Source: FEN-1219 sp963713355
Lineage (GTDB): Bacteria; Pseudomonadota; Gammaproteobacteria; Steroidobacterales; Rariloculaceae
DNA length: 64,000 nucleotides
Direction of reading: 5' to 3'
NCBI GenBank assembly: GCA_963713355.1
Contig: CAVQLK010000006.1
Coordinates: forward strand, 930,001 to 994,000
Position numbers and translations under genes: made by a program. Numbering within the stretch: the first letter of the stretch is position 1; each line of letters starts with the position of its first letter. The notes below the pieces were generated by a model that was not told the DNA's origin, searched no databases, and worked only from the letters and a program-made list of their open reading frames with translations. Of the stretch, positions 50,065 to 59,760 are shown one piece after another.

Positions 50065-51897
50065 TCACCAACCGCAGGTCTTGCCGGCGTTCTGCTCCTC
50101 GAGCCAGGCGGACAGCGGTTCGTAATAGGCGAGGATCGCCGACGCATCCATCTCGCGCTGGCCCGTGAAGGCTTCGAGCGCGTCTTGCCACGGCTGCGAT
50201 TGGCCGAGCTCGAGCATCGCGTTCAGACGACCACCGACCGCTTCCGAGCCGTAGAACGAGCAGCGATGCAGCGGCCCTTCCCAGCCGGCGTGCCGGCACG
50301 CCGCTTGATAGAACTGGTATTGCAGGATCCGTGCGAGAAAGTACCGCATGTACGGCGTGTTGCCCGGAATGTGGTACTTGGCGCCGGGGTCGAACGCGTC
50401 CGCGGCCCGCTCGTTCGGCGGCCGCACGCCCTGGTACTCGGTCCTGAGCTGCCACCACCCCGTGTTGTACGTCTCCGGCGTCAGCTCGCCCGAGAACACT
50501 TGCCAGCGCCATTTGTCGATGAGCAGCCCGAACGGAAGGAACGCCACTCCGTCGAGCGCCTGCTGCAGCAGCAGCCCGATGTCCTTCGATGCATCCGGCA
50601 CCGTGTCGATGAGGTCGATCTGACGCAGATATTCGGGCGTGATCGATAGCGTGATCGTGTCGCCGATGGCTTCGTGAAAGCCGTCGTTGGCGCCGCCGCG
50701 GAACAGGTTCGGCTGCTCCTTGTACGCGCGCTGGTAATAGTTGTGCCCGAGCTCGTGATGGATCGTGCGGAAGTCTTCCGCGCCGACGGTCGTGCACATC
50801 TTGATGCGCAGGTCGTCGCGCGCGTCGAGGTCCCAGGCCGAGGCGTGGCAGACCACCTCCCGCCCGTCGGGTTTCACAATTTGCGAACGCTCCCAGAATG
50901 TCTCGGGCAACGGCTCGAAGCCAAGCGACGAGAAAAACGCCTCGCCTGTCTGCACCATCTTGATCGGGTCGTAGCCGTCGTCGACTAAAAGCTTGTTCAA
51001 ATCGATGCCCGAATCCGCGTTCTCCGGAGCAACGTCGATGTACAGCTCACCCCAGCTCTGCGCCCACATGTTGCCGAGCAGGTCGGCGCGAATCGGCTCG
51101 TCGAGCGGCACGACGTCGTCGCCGTAGCGTTCGTTGAGCTCGCTGCGCACGTAGCAATGCAGATCGTCGTAGAGGGGCTTCACCTGGCCCCAGAGCCGGT
51201 CCACCTCGGCCGTGAAGTCGTCGGGCGGCATGTCGTAACCCGCTCGCCACATCGCGCCGACATCCGCGAAGCCGAGCTCTTCGGCGCCTTCGTTGGCGAT
51301 TTCGACCATGCGCGCGTAATCGGGCTTCATGACCTTCGCGTAGTCGTGCCACTTCGTCCAGACCTCTTCGAGCTTCGCGGGATCGCGAAGCTGGCGCATC
51401 AGCACCTCGGTCTCGGATTGCGACACCGTGCGGCCTTCGAACTCGATCTTGCCGACGCTGTAGGTGCTGTCGAGGCGCGTCGTGATGTCTGCGAGCTCTT
51501 GCGCGGCGCCGGGTTGGTCGGGTGCCGGCAGCGTGAGGCCGAGCTTCAGGAGCTCGAGCTTACGCCGCGCGTCAGTCGGCACGTCGATTCCGTTGAAGGT
51601 CGCCGCTTGTTTCGCGTTCTTGACGCCGAGCTCCGTGAGGCGCGCGCCGATGTTCGCAACGAGCCAGTCCGTGTCGAAGTTGATGTACGTCGCCTGAACC
51701 CAGCTGATGCGTGCGGCTTCCTCGCCGAGCGCGTCGTACTCGCGCTCCACCTCGTCGAGGAACGCGAGCGCGTCCGCCGCGGTCGGTGCGGCTTGCGACT
51801 CGGTTGTCGCGGGCGGCGGCCGCCCGCAGGCCGCGAGCCCGACGCACAAGAACACGGCGACGTTGACTCGAGCTGGAGCGTACGTTGGGCGTGCCAT
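50065..51897 (-). CDS. M2-family zinc dipeptidyl carboxypeptidase (ACE-like) lipoprotein
   Basis: 610 residues. Lipoprotein signal with GLAACG. Peptidase M2 layout: LDEVEREYDALGEEAARISW and VQATYINFDTDWL at the N-terminus, the zinc motif TIHHELGHNYYQRAYKE (HELGH at 381-385), downstream GANDGFHEAIGDTITLS with the third ligand Glu, and PRxR-like YMRYFLARILQYQFYQAACR. It cleaves dipeptides from peptide C-termini. Full length for a bacterial M2 enzyme. A pair of Cys (AACRH, HRCSF) may form a disulfide. Outer-membrane or periplasmic lipoprotein. Confidence 0.93.
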   Translation of the reverse strand: MARPTYAPARVNVAVFLCVGLAACGRPPPATTESQAAPTAADALAFLDEVEREYDALGEEAARISWVQATYINFDTDWLVANIGARLTELGVKNAKQAATFNGIDVPTDARRKLELLKLGLTLPAPDQPGAAQELADITTRLDSTYSVGKIEFEGRTVSQSETEVLMRQLRDPAKLEEVWTKWHDYAKVMKPDYARMVEIANEGAEELGFADVGAMWRAGYDMPPDDFTAEVDRLWGQVKPLYDDLHCYVRSELNERYGDDVVPLDEPIRADLLGNMWAQSWGELYIDVAPENADSGIDLNKLLVDDGYDPIKMVQTGEAFFSSLGFEPLPETFWERSQIVKPDGREVVCHASAWDLDARDDLRIKMCTTVGAEDFRTIHHELGHNYYQRAYKEQPNLFRGGANDGFHEAIGDTITLSITPEYLRQIDLIDTVPDASKDIGLLLQQALDGVAFLPFGLLIDKWRWQVFSGELTPETYNTGWWQLRTEYQGVRPPNERAADAFDPGAKYHIPGNTPYMRYFLARILQYQFYQAACRHAGWEGPLHRCSFYGSEAVGGRLNAMLELGQSQPWQDALEAFTGQREMDASAILAYYEPLSAWLEEQNAGKTCGW

Positions 51898-51981
51898 GAC
51901 AGTCCTTTCGACGTTCCGTTGCGATGCTAGTAATTCTCGGTCACGCGGAGAAGTGCGTCAAAAACGCACGCGCGGCGACCC

Positions 51982-52380
51982 TCAACCGCTCGCGCGCCTG
52001 GCGGCGACCGCCTCGATCTCGATCAGGAATTTCGGGCTCGCGAGCTGCGGCACGTACAGGCTCGTCGACGTCGGGCGATGCGCGCCGAAGTGTCGCTCGC
52101 GTGCCGCCCGCACTACATGAAAGTCTTGATCCGGCACCACGAATACGCCGAGCTTGACGACCGCGTCGAAGCCGAGGCCATGCGCCGCGAGGCACGCGCG
52201 AAGGTTCAGAAACGTCAGCTCGACTTGATCGGCGAAGCTCGGCGGAACCGAGCCGTCGGGGCGTAGGCCCACCTGTCCCGAGATGAAAACCAGCTCGCTG
52301 CCGGCCTGAACGACGGCCGTGTGCGAGTACGGACCGAGGGGCGCGTGCACGTCGCGGGGATCTAGGAACGTCGTCGTCAT
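51982..52380 (-). CDS. RidA/YjgF-family protein without the catalytic Arg
   Basis: 132 residues from the ATG complementary to 52378-52380. YjgF fold: PLGPYSHTAVVQAGSELVFI, SGQVGLRPDGSVPPSFADQV, TFLNLRACLAAHGLGFDAVV and KLGVFVV. In true RidA imine deaminases the segment near residue 105 reads PARSxVxVxxLP; here it is RPTSTSLYVPQLA, with Ser at the Arg position. RidA homologues of this type are thought not to have 2-iminobutanoate deaminase activity. The role is unknown. No operon partner is evident. Confidence 0.82.
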   Translation of the reverse strand: MTTTFLDPRDVHAPLGPYSHTAVVQAGSELVFISGQVGLRPDGSVPPSFADQVELTFLNLRACLAAHGLGFDAVVKLGVFVVPDQDFHVVRAARERHFGAHRPTSTSLYVPQLASPKFLIEIEAVAARRASG

Positions 52381-52500
52381 GGTCTCGAACCCTCCACGCT
52401 CGAGGATATTGTAGGTCAAAGCCGGCGCCGCGTCGGGAGCGCTCCATTCGCTGTCGGCGGCGCGGCACGGGCTCGGGTAAACCGGTTATTCTGCTAGGCC

Positions 52501-54894
52501 ATGAGACAGGCCTTGATCGCTCGCCGGGTAGGCGTACTTTCCGTTGGACTGCTGCTCGCGGGCTGCGAGCGCATGGATCCGAGCGCCGCCGCCGCCGTTC
52601 TCGACGAGCACTGCGCGGGTTGCCACAACCCGACGGACCTCGACGGCGGCTTCGCATTCGCGGACCTCGATGCGGCCCGCGTCGACGCGCACGCGGAAAC
52701 CTGGGAAGCCGTCGTACGCAAGCTGCGCACTCGCACGATGCCGCCGCAGGGCGCACAGCGGCGGCCCGATGCCGAGACGTACGAGCGGCTCGCCGGCTGG
52801 CTCGAAGGCGAGCTCGACGCGCAAGCCGTCGCGACTCCGGGGCGCTCCGTGCTGCGGCGCCTGAACCGCGCCGAGTATGCGAACGCAATCCGTGAGCTGC
52901 TCGATCTCGACGTCGACGTCGCGGCGTTGCTGCCGCCCGACGATTCCGCGTTCGGCTTCGACAACAACGCCGATCTCAACGTCGTCTCGCCGGCGCTGCT
53001 CGAGCGCTACCTCGGCGCCGCGGATCGCGTCAGCGCACTGGCAGTCGGCGATCCACGAACGGTGATCGGTGCGAAAACGTACACCGTTCCCGGCGATCAC
53101 TCTCAGGGGCTGCACGTCGACGGCTTGCCTCTCGGAACCGTGGGCGGCATAGCCGTGCAGCACGACTTCCCGCTCGACGCCGAATACGAATTCCAAGTCG
53201 CGCTGTTTCGTACCAACCTCGACGCCATCCGCGGCCTCGAGCACGAGCACGACCTCGAGATCGCCGTCGACGGCGTGCGCGTGCTGCTCGTCGGCGTAGG
53301 CGGCGAGCACGAGCCCGAGTTTCCGCCCGACACGATCATCACGGTGCGCGCCGATGCGACCGACGCGCGGCTCAAGGGTAGGGCGCCCGTCGGCGCCGGC
53401 GCGCGCACGGTCACGGCCGCGTTCATCCGCAAGGTCGGGCTCGGCACGAATCGCCTGCGGCCGTTCGACCGCAGCAACGCAGGCACTTACGATTCGACGG
53501 GCCGCCCGCACGTCGAGACGTTGACGATCGTGGGGCCGTTCGCGCCGACGGGTGTCGGCTCGACGGCGGCGCGGCAGCGCATCTTCGGCTGCACGCCTGC
53601 AAACACTGCCGAGGAAGAACCGTGCGCGCGCGAGATCTTGTCCGACCTCGCGAGGCGCGCGTATCGGCGGCCCGTCGGCGAAGCCGATCTCGCGCGGCTG
53701 GTGCCGTTCTACCGCGACGGTCGTGCGCAAGGCTCGTTCGATGCCGGCATCCAACTCGCGCTGCGGCGTTTGCTCGCGAGCCCTGCATTCGTGTTCCGCA
53801 TCGAGCAGGACCCGGCCGATGCGACGCCGGGAACAGCGTTCGCCGTCAGCGACGTCGAGCTCGCGTCGCGGCTCTCGTTCTTCCTCTGGAGCGGCCCGCC
53901 CGACGACGAGCTGCTGACGGTCGCCGCCGCGACGCGCTTGCGCGAGCCCAACGTGCTCGCCGCACAGGTGCGACGAATGCTGCACGATCCGCGCGCCGCG
54001 GCGTTCGTCGAGAACTTCGCGGGCCAATGGCTGCACTTGCGCAACTTGGAGACGATCAAGCCGAACACGGACTTCTTCCCCGACTTCGACGACAACCTGC
54101 GGCAAGCCTTCAAGCGCGAGACGGAGCTCTTCTTCGCGAGCATCGTCGAGGAGAACCGCAGCATCCTCGACTTGCTGACAGCGGACTACACGTTCGTCGA
54201 CGAGCGGCTCGCGCGTCACTACGGTATTCCGCATGTTTACGGCAGCCGGTTCCGGCGCGTCGCGCTGACGCCCGAGCTCGACGCGCGCCGCGGACTGCTC
54301 GGCAAGGGCGGCGTGCTGATGGCGACCTCGCACGCCGACCGCACGGCCCCGTCGCTGCGCGGCAAGTGGCTGCTCGAGAACCTGCTCGGCACGCCGCCGC
54401 CGGCGCCTCCGGCCAACGTTCCTCCGCTCGAGGCGGAGCCGGGCGCGGCGCCGAAGACGATGCGCGAGCGGCTCGACGTGCATCGCGCGAACCCGGCATG
54501 CGCCGATTGCCATGCCCTGATCGATCCGCTCGGGTTCGCGCTCGAGAGCTTCGACGCCGTCGGCGCTTGGCGCGACTTCGACGCGGGCGGCGCCGTCGAC
54601 GCGAGCGGCCGGCTGCCCGACGGCACGGCTCTCAGCGGCATCGCCGAATTACGCACCGCGCTGGCGGCAGACCCACGTGTGTTCGCGAGCACCTTCGTCG
54701 AGAAGCTCATGATTTACGCGCTGGGGCGCGGACTTGCGGCTTACGACATGCCCGTCGTGCGTGGGATACTGCGCGAAGCCGAAGACGACGGCTATCGCTT
54801 CGAATCGATCGTCTTGGGCGTCGTCGAGAGCCCGGCATTTCGCATGCGCACTAAGGGCGCCGATGACGCGGCCATCGCGGCGCGTGCCGACTGA
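52501..54894 (+). CDS. DUF1592/DUF1588/DUF1585 protein with N-terminal cytochrome-like CxxCH
   Basis: 797 residues; lipobox LLLAGCERM. The N-terminal segment carries EHCAGCHNPTDLDGG (haem motif, Cys38) as in the PSD1/cytochrome c-like part. Then follow DUF1587 (VLRRLNRAEYANAIRELLDL), DUF1595 (ILSDLARRAYRRPVGEADLA), DUF1592 (SFFLWSGPPDDELL, FVENFAGQWLHLRNLE), DUF1588 (RRGLLGKGGVLMATSHADRT, APSLRGKWLLENLLG) and DUF1585 (FASTFVEKLMIYALGRGLAA). This architecture, known from planctomycetes and soil proteobacteria, is usually paired with a DUF1552 gene, as here. It is thought to be a periplasmic haem-containing protein of unknown reaction. Confidence 0.88.
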   Translation: MRQALIARRVGVLSVGLLLAGCERMDPSAAAAVLDEHCAGCHNPTDLDGGFAFADLDAARVDAHAETWEAVVRKLRTRTMPPQGAQRRPDAETYERLAGWLEGELDAQAVATPGRSVLRRLNRAEYANAIRELLDLDVDVAALLPPDDSAFGFDNNADLNVVSPALLERYLGAADRVSALAVGDPRTVIGAKTYTVPGDHSQGLHVDGLPLGTVGGIAVQHDFPLDAEYEFQVALFRTNLDAIRGLEHEHDLEIAVDGVRVLLVGVGGEHEPEFPPDTIITVRADATDARLKGRAPVGAGARTVTAAFIRKVGLGTNRLRPFDRSNAGTYDSTGRPHVETLTIVGPFAPTGVGSTAARQRIFGCTPANTAEEEPCAREILSDLARRAYRRPVGEADLARLVPFYRDGRAQGSFDAGIQLALRRLLASPAFVFRIEQDPADATPGTAFAVSDVELASRLSFFLWSGPPDDELLTVAAATRLREPNVLAAQVRRMLHDPRAAAFVENFAGQWLHLRNLETIKPNTDFFPDFDDNLRQAFKRETELFFASIVEENRSILDLLTADYTFVDERLARHYGIPHVYGSRFRRVALTPELDARRGLLGKGGVLMATSHADRTAPSLRGKWLLENLLGTPPPAPPANVPPLEAEPGAAPKTMRERLDVHRANPACADCHALIDPLGFALESFDAVGAWRDFDAGGAVDASGRLPDGTALSGIAELRTALAADPRVFASTFVEKLMIYALGRGLAAYDMPVVRGILREAEDDGYRFESIVLGVVESPAFRMRTKGADDAAIAARAD

Positions 54895-54912
54895 GAGCAG
54901 AGGGGAAGAGCA

Positions 54913-56236
54913 GTGTTCATCACGCGTCGATCGCTGCCGAGACGGACGGTGCTGCGCGGCCTCGGTACCGCCGTCGCGCTGCCGTTCCTCGAATCGATGG
55001 TGCCGGCCATGACGGCGCTCGCGCAGACGCCCGCGCGGCCGCCGCTGCGTTTCGGCGCCGTCTACGTGCCGAACGGCTGCCCGATCCCGTATTGGATGCC
55101 GCAGGGCGAGGCCGGCGCGCTTGACGCTGACACCGATCTTGCAGCCGCTCGAGCCGTTCCGCGATCAGCTGACCGTCATCGGTCAACTCTCGCGCGCCGG
55201 CGGCGCCGCCGTCACCGATCACGCCGTGAGCTCGGCGGGTTGGCTGTCGGGCGCCGTCGCGAAGCAGACGGAAGCCGAGGACATTCGCGTCGGTATTTCG
55301 ATCGACCAGGTGCTCGCGAAAGAGATTGGCCAGGAGACGCCGTTCCCGTCGCTCGAGTACGCGACGGAAGATTTCACGGGCTACATCGGCGGCTGCGTTC
55401 CGGGATACAGCTGCACGTACATGAACACGATCGCCTGGGCCGGCGAGGCCGCGCCGCTGCCGATGGAGATCAACCCGCGCGTCGCGTTCGAGCGGCTGTT
55501 CGGCCGCGCCGGCGCTCCCGAGGACCGGCTTCGGCGCTTGCACGAGGACGGCAGCATTCTCGATTCCATCGTCGAGGAGGCCGGCGCGCTGCAGCGCGTC
55601 GTCAGCGCGCCGGACCAGAGACGGCTCGACGACTACCTCGAGAACGTGCGCGAGATCGAGCGGCGTATCGGCCGCGTCGAGGCCCGCAATAGCGCGGACC
55701 TGTCGCTCACGGCGCCCGTCGGGATTCCGGAGTCGTTCGAAGAGCACATGGCCGTGATGTTCGACTTGCTTGCGATCGCCTATCAGGCCGATCTCACGCG
55801 CGTGTTCACGTTCATGACGGGGCGCGAAGCGAGCCAGCGCACGTATCCGGGGTTGAACATGAGCCAGACGCATCACGACACGTCGCATCATGGCCAGCAG
55901 CCGGACAAGATGGCGCAGCACGCGAAGATCAACACCTATTTCACGATGCTGTTCGCGTCGTTCCTCGAGCGGCTGCGCGCGGCTCCGGAAGGCGACGGCT
56001 CGGTGCTCGACCACTCGTTGATCGCCTACGGCACGGGCATGAGCGACGGCCAGGCGCACAACTCGTATCCGCTGCCGTTCGCGCTCGTCGGCGGGGCCGG
56101 CGGGCAGCTGCGCGGCAACCGTTATTTGATTGCTCCCGAGTGGACCTCGATCGCGAATCTCTGGGTCGGCGTGGCCGGCATGTTCGGCAGCCCGCTCGAG
56201 ACCTTCGGCGAGAGCACGGGCCGGTTCGAGGTTTAG
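54913..56236 (+). CDS. Tat-exported DUF1552 protein, one frameshift
   Basis: GTG start at 54913 (GGGGAAG upstream). The signal region is MFITRRSLPRRTVLRGLGTA, a Tat-type leader. The mature part opens LRFGAVYVPNGCPIPYWMPQ. At about 55120 the frame shifts: after QGEAGAL the family sequence continues as TLTPILQPLEPFRDQLTVIG in the next frame, and deleting one C in GCGCTTGACG restores it. Then DHAVSSAGWLSG, GGCVPGYSCTYMNTIAW, DYLENVREIERRI, MFDLLAIAYQADLTRVFTFM and THHDTSHHGQQPDK follow. DUF1552 proteins resemble a sulfatase/phosphatase-like fold (DUF1501 relatives) and travel with DUF1592. Restored length is about 440 residues. Confidence 0.85.
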
Positions 56237-56239
56237 CCC

Positions 56240-57709
56240 TTGACGCGCGCTGCGAGCGGCCGCTGGTTGTTAGTGCTGCTGTGCGCGAACGCGTTTGCGG
56301 CCTATGCCCGCGACGATCTGGTGCCGCTGCTCGCGGCAGCGCGCAGTGGCGATCGCGAGACTGCGATGGCGCTCGTGCGCGAAGCGAGCGATGTGAACGT
56401 TGTCGAGGCCGACGGCACGTCGGCGCTGCACTGGGCCGCGCACTTCGGCGACGCGGAGCTCGTGCGGGCGCTGCTCGCCGCGGGCGCCGACGCGGGGGCC
56501 GCGAACCGCTACGGAATGACGCCGCTGCAGCTCGCGGCCGTCGAAGGCGATCCGGCCGTCATCGAAGCGCTGCTCACGGCGGGCGCAGACGCGAACGCAG
56601 CGTTGCCCGAAGGCGAGACCGTGCTAATGAGCGCAGCGCGAACGGGATCGCCGGACGCGTTGCGCGCACTGCTCGCGCGGGGCGCCGACGTCGAAGCGCG
56701 CGACAAGTTCCATGGCGAAAGCGCGCTGATCTGGGCGGCGGCCGAAAATCACGCCGACGCCGTCCGTGTGCTTGCCGAGCACGGCGCCGACGTCGACGGC
56801 CGTTCGGCGCTGCTCGCGCTCGAGCCGAGGCAGCGGCGCGCGGGACAGTCGATCCTGCCGCTCGGGTCGTGGACTCCGCTGATGTACGCCGCGCGCGAGA
56901 ACGCTCTTGCGGCGGCGGCGGCGCTCGTCGGTGCGGGCGCGAGCCTAGATGCCGTCGATCCCGACGGTGCCACGGCGCTCGTGATCGCGATCATCAACGC
57001 GCACTACGAATTCGCGTCACAGCTGTTGCGCGCCGGCGCCGACCCTAACGTCGTCGACAACGAGGCCGGCATGGGGCCGCTCTATGCGGCACTCGACATG
57101 CACCGGCTCGCGGTCGGGCATGGGCGCGGCAATCCCGTGCCCGTGGGATTGCTCGACGCCGTCGACGTCATCCGGTCGTTGCTGGAGCAGGGAGCGGATC
57201 CGAACGCGCGTTTGAAGAAACCGATCTTGCAGCGCCAGCACACGTTCGGCGACGGGACTCTGGGCGCCGGTGCGACGCCGCTGCTGCGTGCGGCAAAATC
57301 CGGCGACATCGAGCTCGTCCGAGTGTTGTTGGGTGCGGGCGCGGATCCGATGGCGAAGCTGCCGAACGGCACGACGGCGCTGATGCTCGCGGCCGGGCTC
57401 GGCTGGCGCAACGGCAGCCCGCTAGCGCCGTCGTACGATCAAGGCAGCGATGAGGAAGCCGTCGCGACGCTGGAGCTACTGTTGTCGCTCGGGCTCGATC
57501 TCCAAGCGGCGAACGAAGCCGGCGACACGGCGCTGCATGCGGCCATAGGCGGCCGCGGCTCCGAAGCGATCGTGCGGTTCCTGCTCGAGCGAGGCGCGGA
57601 TCCGTTGGCGGCGAACGGCCGGCAGCAGACTCCGCTGTCGATTGCCGAAGCGCGCGGCACCGACGCCGTCAAAGCGCTTGTCCGCGGCACCGCGGCTGCG
57701 AGCGAGTAG
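56240..57709 (+). CDS. Exported ankyrin-repeat protein
   Basis: 489 residues. TTG start at 56240, 3 bases after the DUF1552 stop; signal peptide WLLVLLCANAFAAYARD. About 10 ankyrin repeats follow, for example GTSALHWAAHFGDAELVRAL, GMTPLQLAAVEGDPAVIEAL, GETVLMSAARTGSPDALRAL, ESALIWAAAENHADAVRVLA, ATALVIAIINAHYEFASQLL and DTALHAAIGGRGSEAIVRFL. An interrupting segment near residue 200-215 (EPRQRRAGQSILPLGSWTPL) and a longer insert (LAVGHGRGNPVPVGLLDAV) break the pattern. Ankyrin proteins of this class, with the ILPLGxWTPL(M/L) insert, occur in DUF1592/1552 operons and probably scaffold them in the periplasm. Confidence 0.88.
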   Translation: MTRAASGRWLLVLLCANAFAAYARDDLVPLLAAARSGDRETAMALVREASDVNVVEADGTSALHWAAHFGDAELVRALLAAGADAGAANRYGMTPLQLAAVEGDPAVIEALLTAGADANAALPEGETVLMSAARTGSPDALRALLARGADVEARDKFHGESALIWAAAENHADAVRVLAEHGADVDGRSALLALEPRQRRAGQSILPLGSWTPLMYAARENALAAAAALVGAGASLDAVDPDGATALVIAIINAHYEFASQLLRAGADPNVVDNEAGMGPLYAALDMHRLAVGHGRGNPVPVGLLDAVDVIRSLLEQGADPNARLKKPILQRQHTFGDGTLGAGATPLLRAAKSGDIELVRVLLGAGADPMAKLPNGTTALMLAAGLGWRNGSPLAPSYDQGSDEEAVATLELLLSLGLDLQAANEAGDTALHAAIGGRGSEAIVRFLLERGADPLAANGRQQTPLSIAEARGTDAVKALVRGTAAASE

Positions 57710-57780
57710 GGCTCGTCGGATTCCGGAAACGGCCGGCCGTGGTACGCTCGGCGCACGTTGCGAAATGGGATCTCGAGAGC

Positions 57781-59712
57781 ATGCACCGACGCATCGCACT
57801 GTTCCATGGCTTAGCGATCGTGCTGTTGGTCAGCGTCGGCACCGCTCCACTCGAGGCGCAAGACCCCGGTCAGTGGGGTTCTTACTCCGCGACCAAGGGT
57901 GCCACTCGCTACTCGCCGCTCGCGCAGATCGACGAGTCGAACGTGGCGCGGCTCCGTGTCGCGTGGCGCCACAAGCAGGCTGACCCCGCGATCCTCGCGG
58001 CGAACCCCGATTTCGCTCTATCGAACCGCTACATGGTCACGCCGATCTACGTCGACGGCCTGCTGTACGTGGCGAACGGATTCGGGCTCGCGGAGGCTAT
58101 CGATCCGAAGACCGGGCGCACCGTGTGGACGCAGAAGCCGCTGATCGACGCGCCGGAGGGGCTGCCGTCGTTGATGATCAGCAAGGGCGTCGCGTACTTC
58201 GGCCGCGGCGACGAGGCGCGCATCCTGCACGTTCGCCAGCAGCATTTGTTCGCGCTGAACCCGAAAACAGGCGAGCCCATCGCGAGCTTCGGCGACGGTG
58301 GCAAGGTCGATCTCTCGACGGAGGACTTTCGCTACAAGTGGAACGGCGTGCCCGTCGTCGCCGGCGACGTCGTCGTGCTCGGCTCGTCGATGCTCGAGCA
58401 AGACTCGGCCGTCTACAAGGATGGACCACCCGGCTACGTGCGGGCGTTCGACGTGCGCACGGGCAAGGAACGCTGGGCGTGGAGCCCCGTGCCGCGCGAG
58501 GGTGACCCCGCGACGGCGACTTGGGCTGACGAAGCCTGGCGCTACACGGGCGCCGGCAACGTGTGGTCGACGTTCAGCGCCGACGACGAGCTCGGGCTCG
58601 TTTACGTGCCGACGAGCGGCGTCACGAACGACATGTACGGCGGCCACCGACTTGGGCTGAACCTGTACGGAAGCTCCGTCGTCGCGCTAAACGCCAAGAC
58701 CGGCGAGCGTGTCTGGCACTTCCAGACCGTGCATCACGATTTGTTCGATTACGATCTGCCGGCCGCGCCGGTCTTGATCGACATCACCGTCGACGGCCGC
58801 TCGATCAAAGCGCTTGCGCAAGTGACGAAGCACGGCTTCCTGTTCGTTCTCGATCGCGCCACGGGCGCGCCGGTCTGGCCGATCGAGGAACGGCCCGTGC
58901 CGAAGTCGACGGTTCCGGGCGAAGTCGCGTCGCCGACGCAGCCGCACCCGACGAAGCCGCCGCCGTACGAGCACCAAGGGCTCACCGAGAACGACCTCAT
59001 CGACTTCACGCCGGAACTGCGCGCGGAAGCGCTCGAGATCGTGAAGCGCTACGTGATCGGGCCGCCGTTCACGCCGCCGTCCGTGATCGGTGAAGGGCCG
59101 AATGCAAAGCTCGGCACGATCCAGCTCGCCGGCGCCTCGGGCGGCGCAAATTGGAATGGCGGCGCGTTCGACCCCGAGACCGGTATGTTCTACGTCGGTT
59201 CGCGCTCCGTCGCGTTCGTCGCGGACTTGTTCGCGCCAGATCCCGCGCGCTCGGACCTGCGCTACCGCGCGGGCATGCGCGAGATCATGAACGGCCCGCG
59301 CGGGCTACCGCTGATGAAGCCGCCGTACGGCCGTATCACCGCTTACGACTTGAACAAGGGCGATCAGGTTTGGATGGTGCCGAACGGCGACGGGCCGCGA
59401 AACCATCCGGCACTTGCCGGTTTGAATTTGCCGCCGCTCGGCGACGCGACGCCGTCCGCCGTCATCGCGACGAAGACGCTGCTGTTCGTAACACAGGCCG
59501 ATAAGAGCACACCGCGCTCGCCGGCAAACGTCGGCGGCACGAAGCTCATGGCGCTCGACAAGGCGACCGGCGAGACGCTGTGGTCGATCGACCTCGGCGT
59601 CGGCCAGAACGGCACGCCGATGACGTACCTCCACGACGGCAAGCAATACGTCGTCGTTGCGGTCGGTAGCACGGATTATCCAGCGGAGCTCGTCGCGCTC
59701 GCGCTGCCGTAG
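57781..59712 (+). CDS. PQQ-dependent dehydrogenase (quinoprotein glucose-dehydrogenase-like)
   Basis: 643 residues; ATG at 57781, an upstream in-frame start at 57739 being less likely. Signal peptide LAIVLLVSVGTAPLEAQ. Mature start QWGSYSATKGATRYSPLAQI, the first quinoprotein blade. Further: YMVTPIYVDGLLYVANG, TGAGNVWSTFSADDELGLVY, the acidic site VHHDLFDYDLPAAPVLID, an insert PHPTKPPPYEHQGLTENDLI, SGGANWNGGAFDPETGMFYV and the tail GLPLMKPPYGRITAYDLNKG. It has no adjacent-Cys pair. It belongs to the same subfamily as the partial gene at the left edge. Periplasmic oxidation with PQQ; the electron acceptor may be the haem of the DUF1592 protein upstream (inference). Confidence 0.88.
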   Translation: MHRRIALFHGLAIVLLVSVGTAPLEAQDPGQWGSYSATKGATRYSPLAQIDESNVARLRVAWRHKQADPAILAANPDFALSNRYMVTPIYVDGLLYVANGFGLAEAIDPKTGRTVWTQKPLIDAPEGLPSLMISKGVAYFGRGDEARILHVRQQHLFALNPKTGEPIASFGDGGKVDLSTEDFRYKWNGVPVVAGDVVVLGSSMLEQDSAVYKDGPPGYVRAFDVRTGKERWAWSPVPREGDPATATWADEAWRYTGAGNVWSTFSADDELGLVYVPTSGVTNDMYGGHRLGLNLYGSSVVALNAKTGERVWHFQTVHHDLFDYDLPAAPVLIDITVDGRSIKALAQVTKHGFLFVLDRATGAPVWPIEERPVPKSTVPGEVASPTQPHPTKPPPYEHQGLTENDLIDFTPELRAEALEIVKRYVIGPPFTPPSVIGEGPNAKLGTIQLAGASGGANWNGGAFDPETGMFYVGSRSVAFVADLFAPDPARSDLRYRAGMREIMNGPRGLPLMKPPYGRITAYDLNKGDQVWMVPNGDGPRNHPALAGLNLPPLGDATPSAVIATKTLLFVTQADKSTPRSPANVGGTKLMALDKATGETLWSIDLGVGQNGTPMTYLHDGKQYVVVAVGSTDYPAELVALALP

Positions 59713-59760
59713 TCTCCGTCTGCCGTTTCCGCATCGGTAATAGGAGGCGTAAGACCAACC

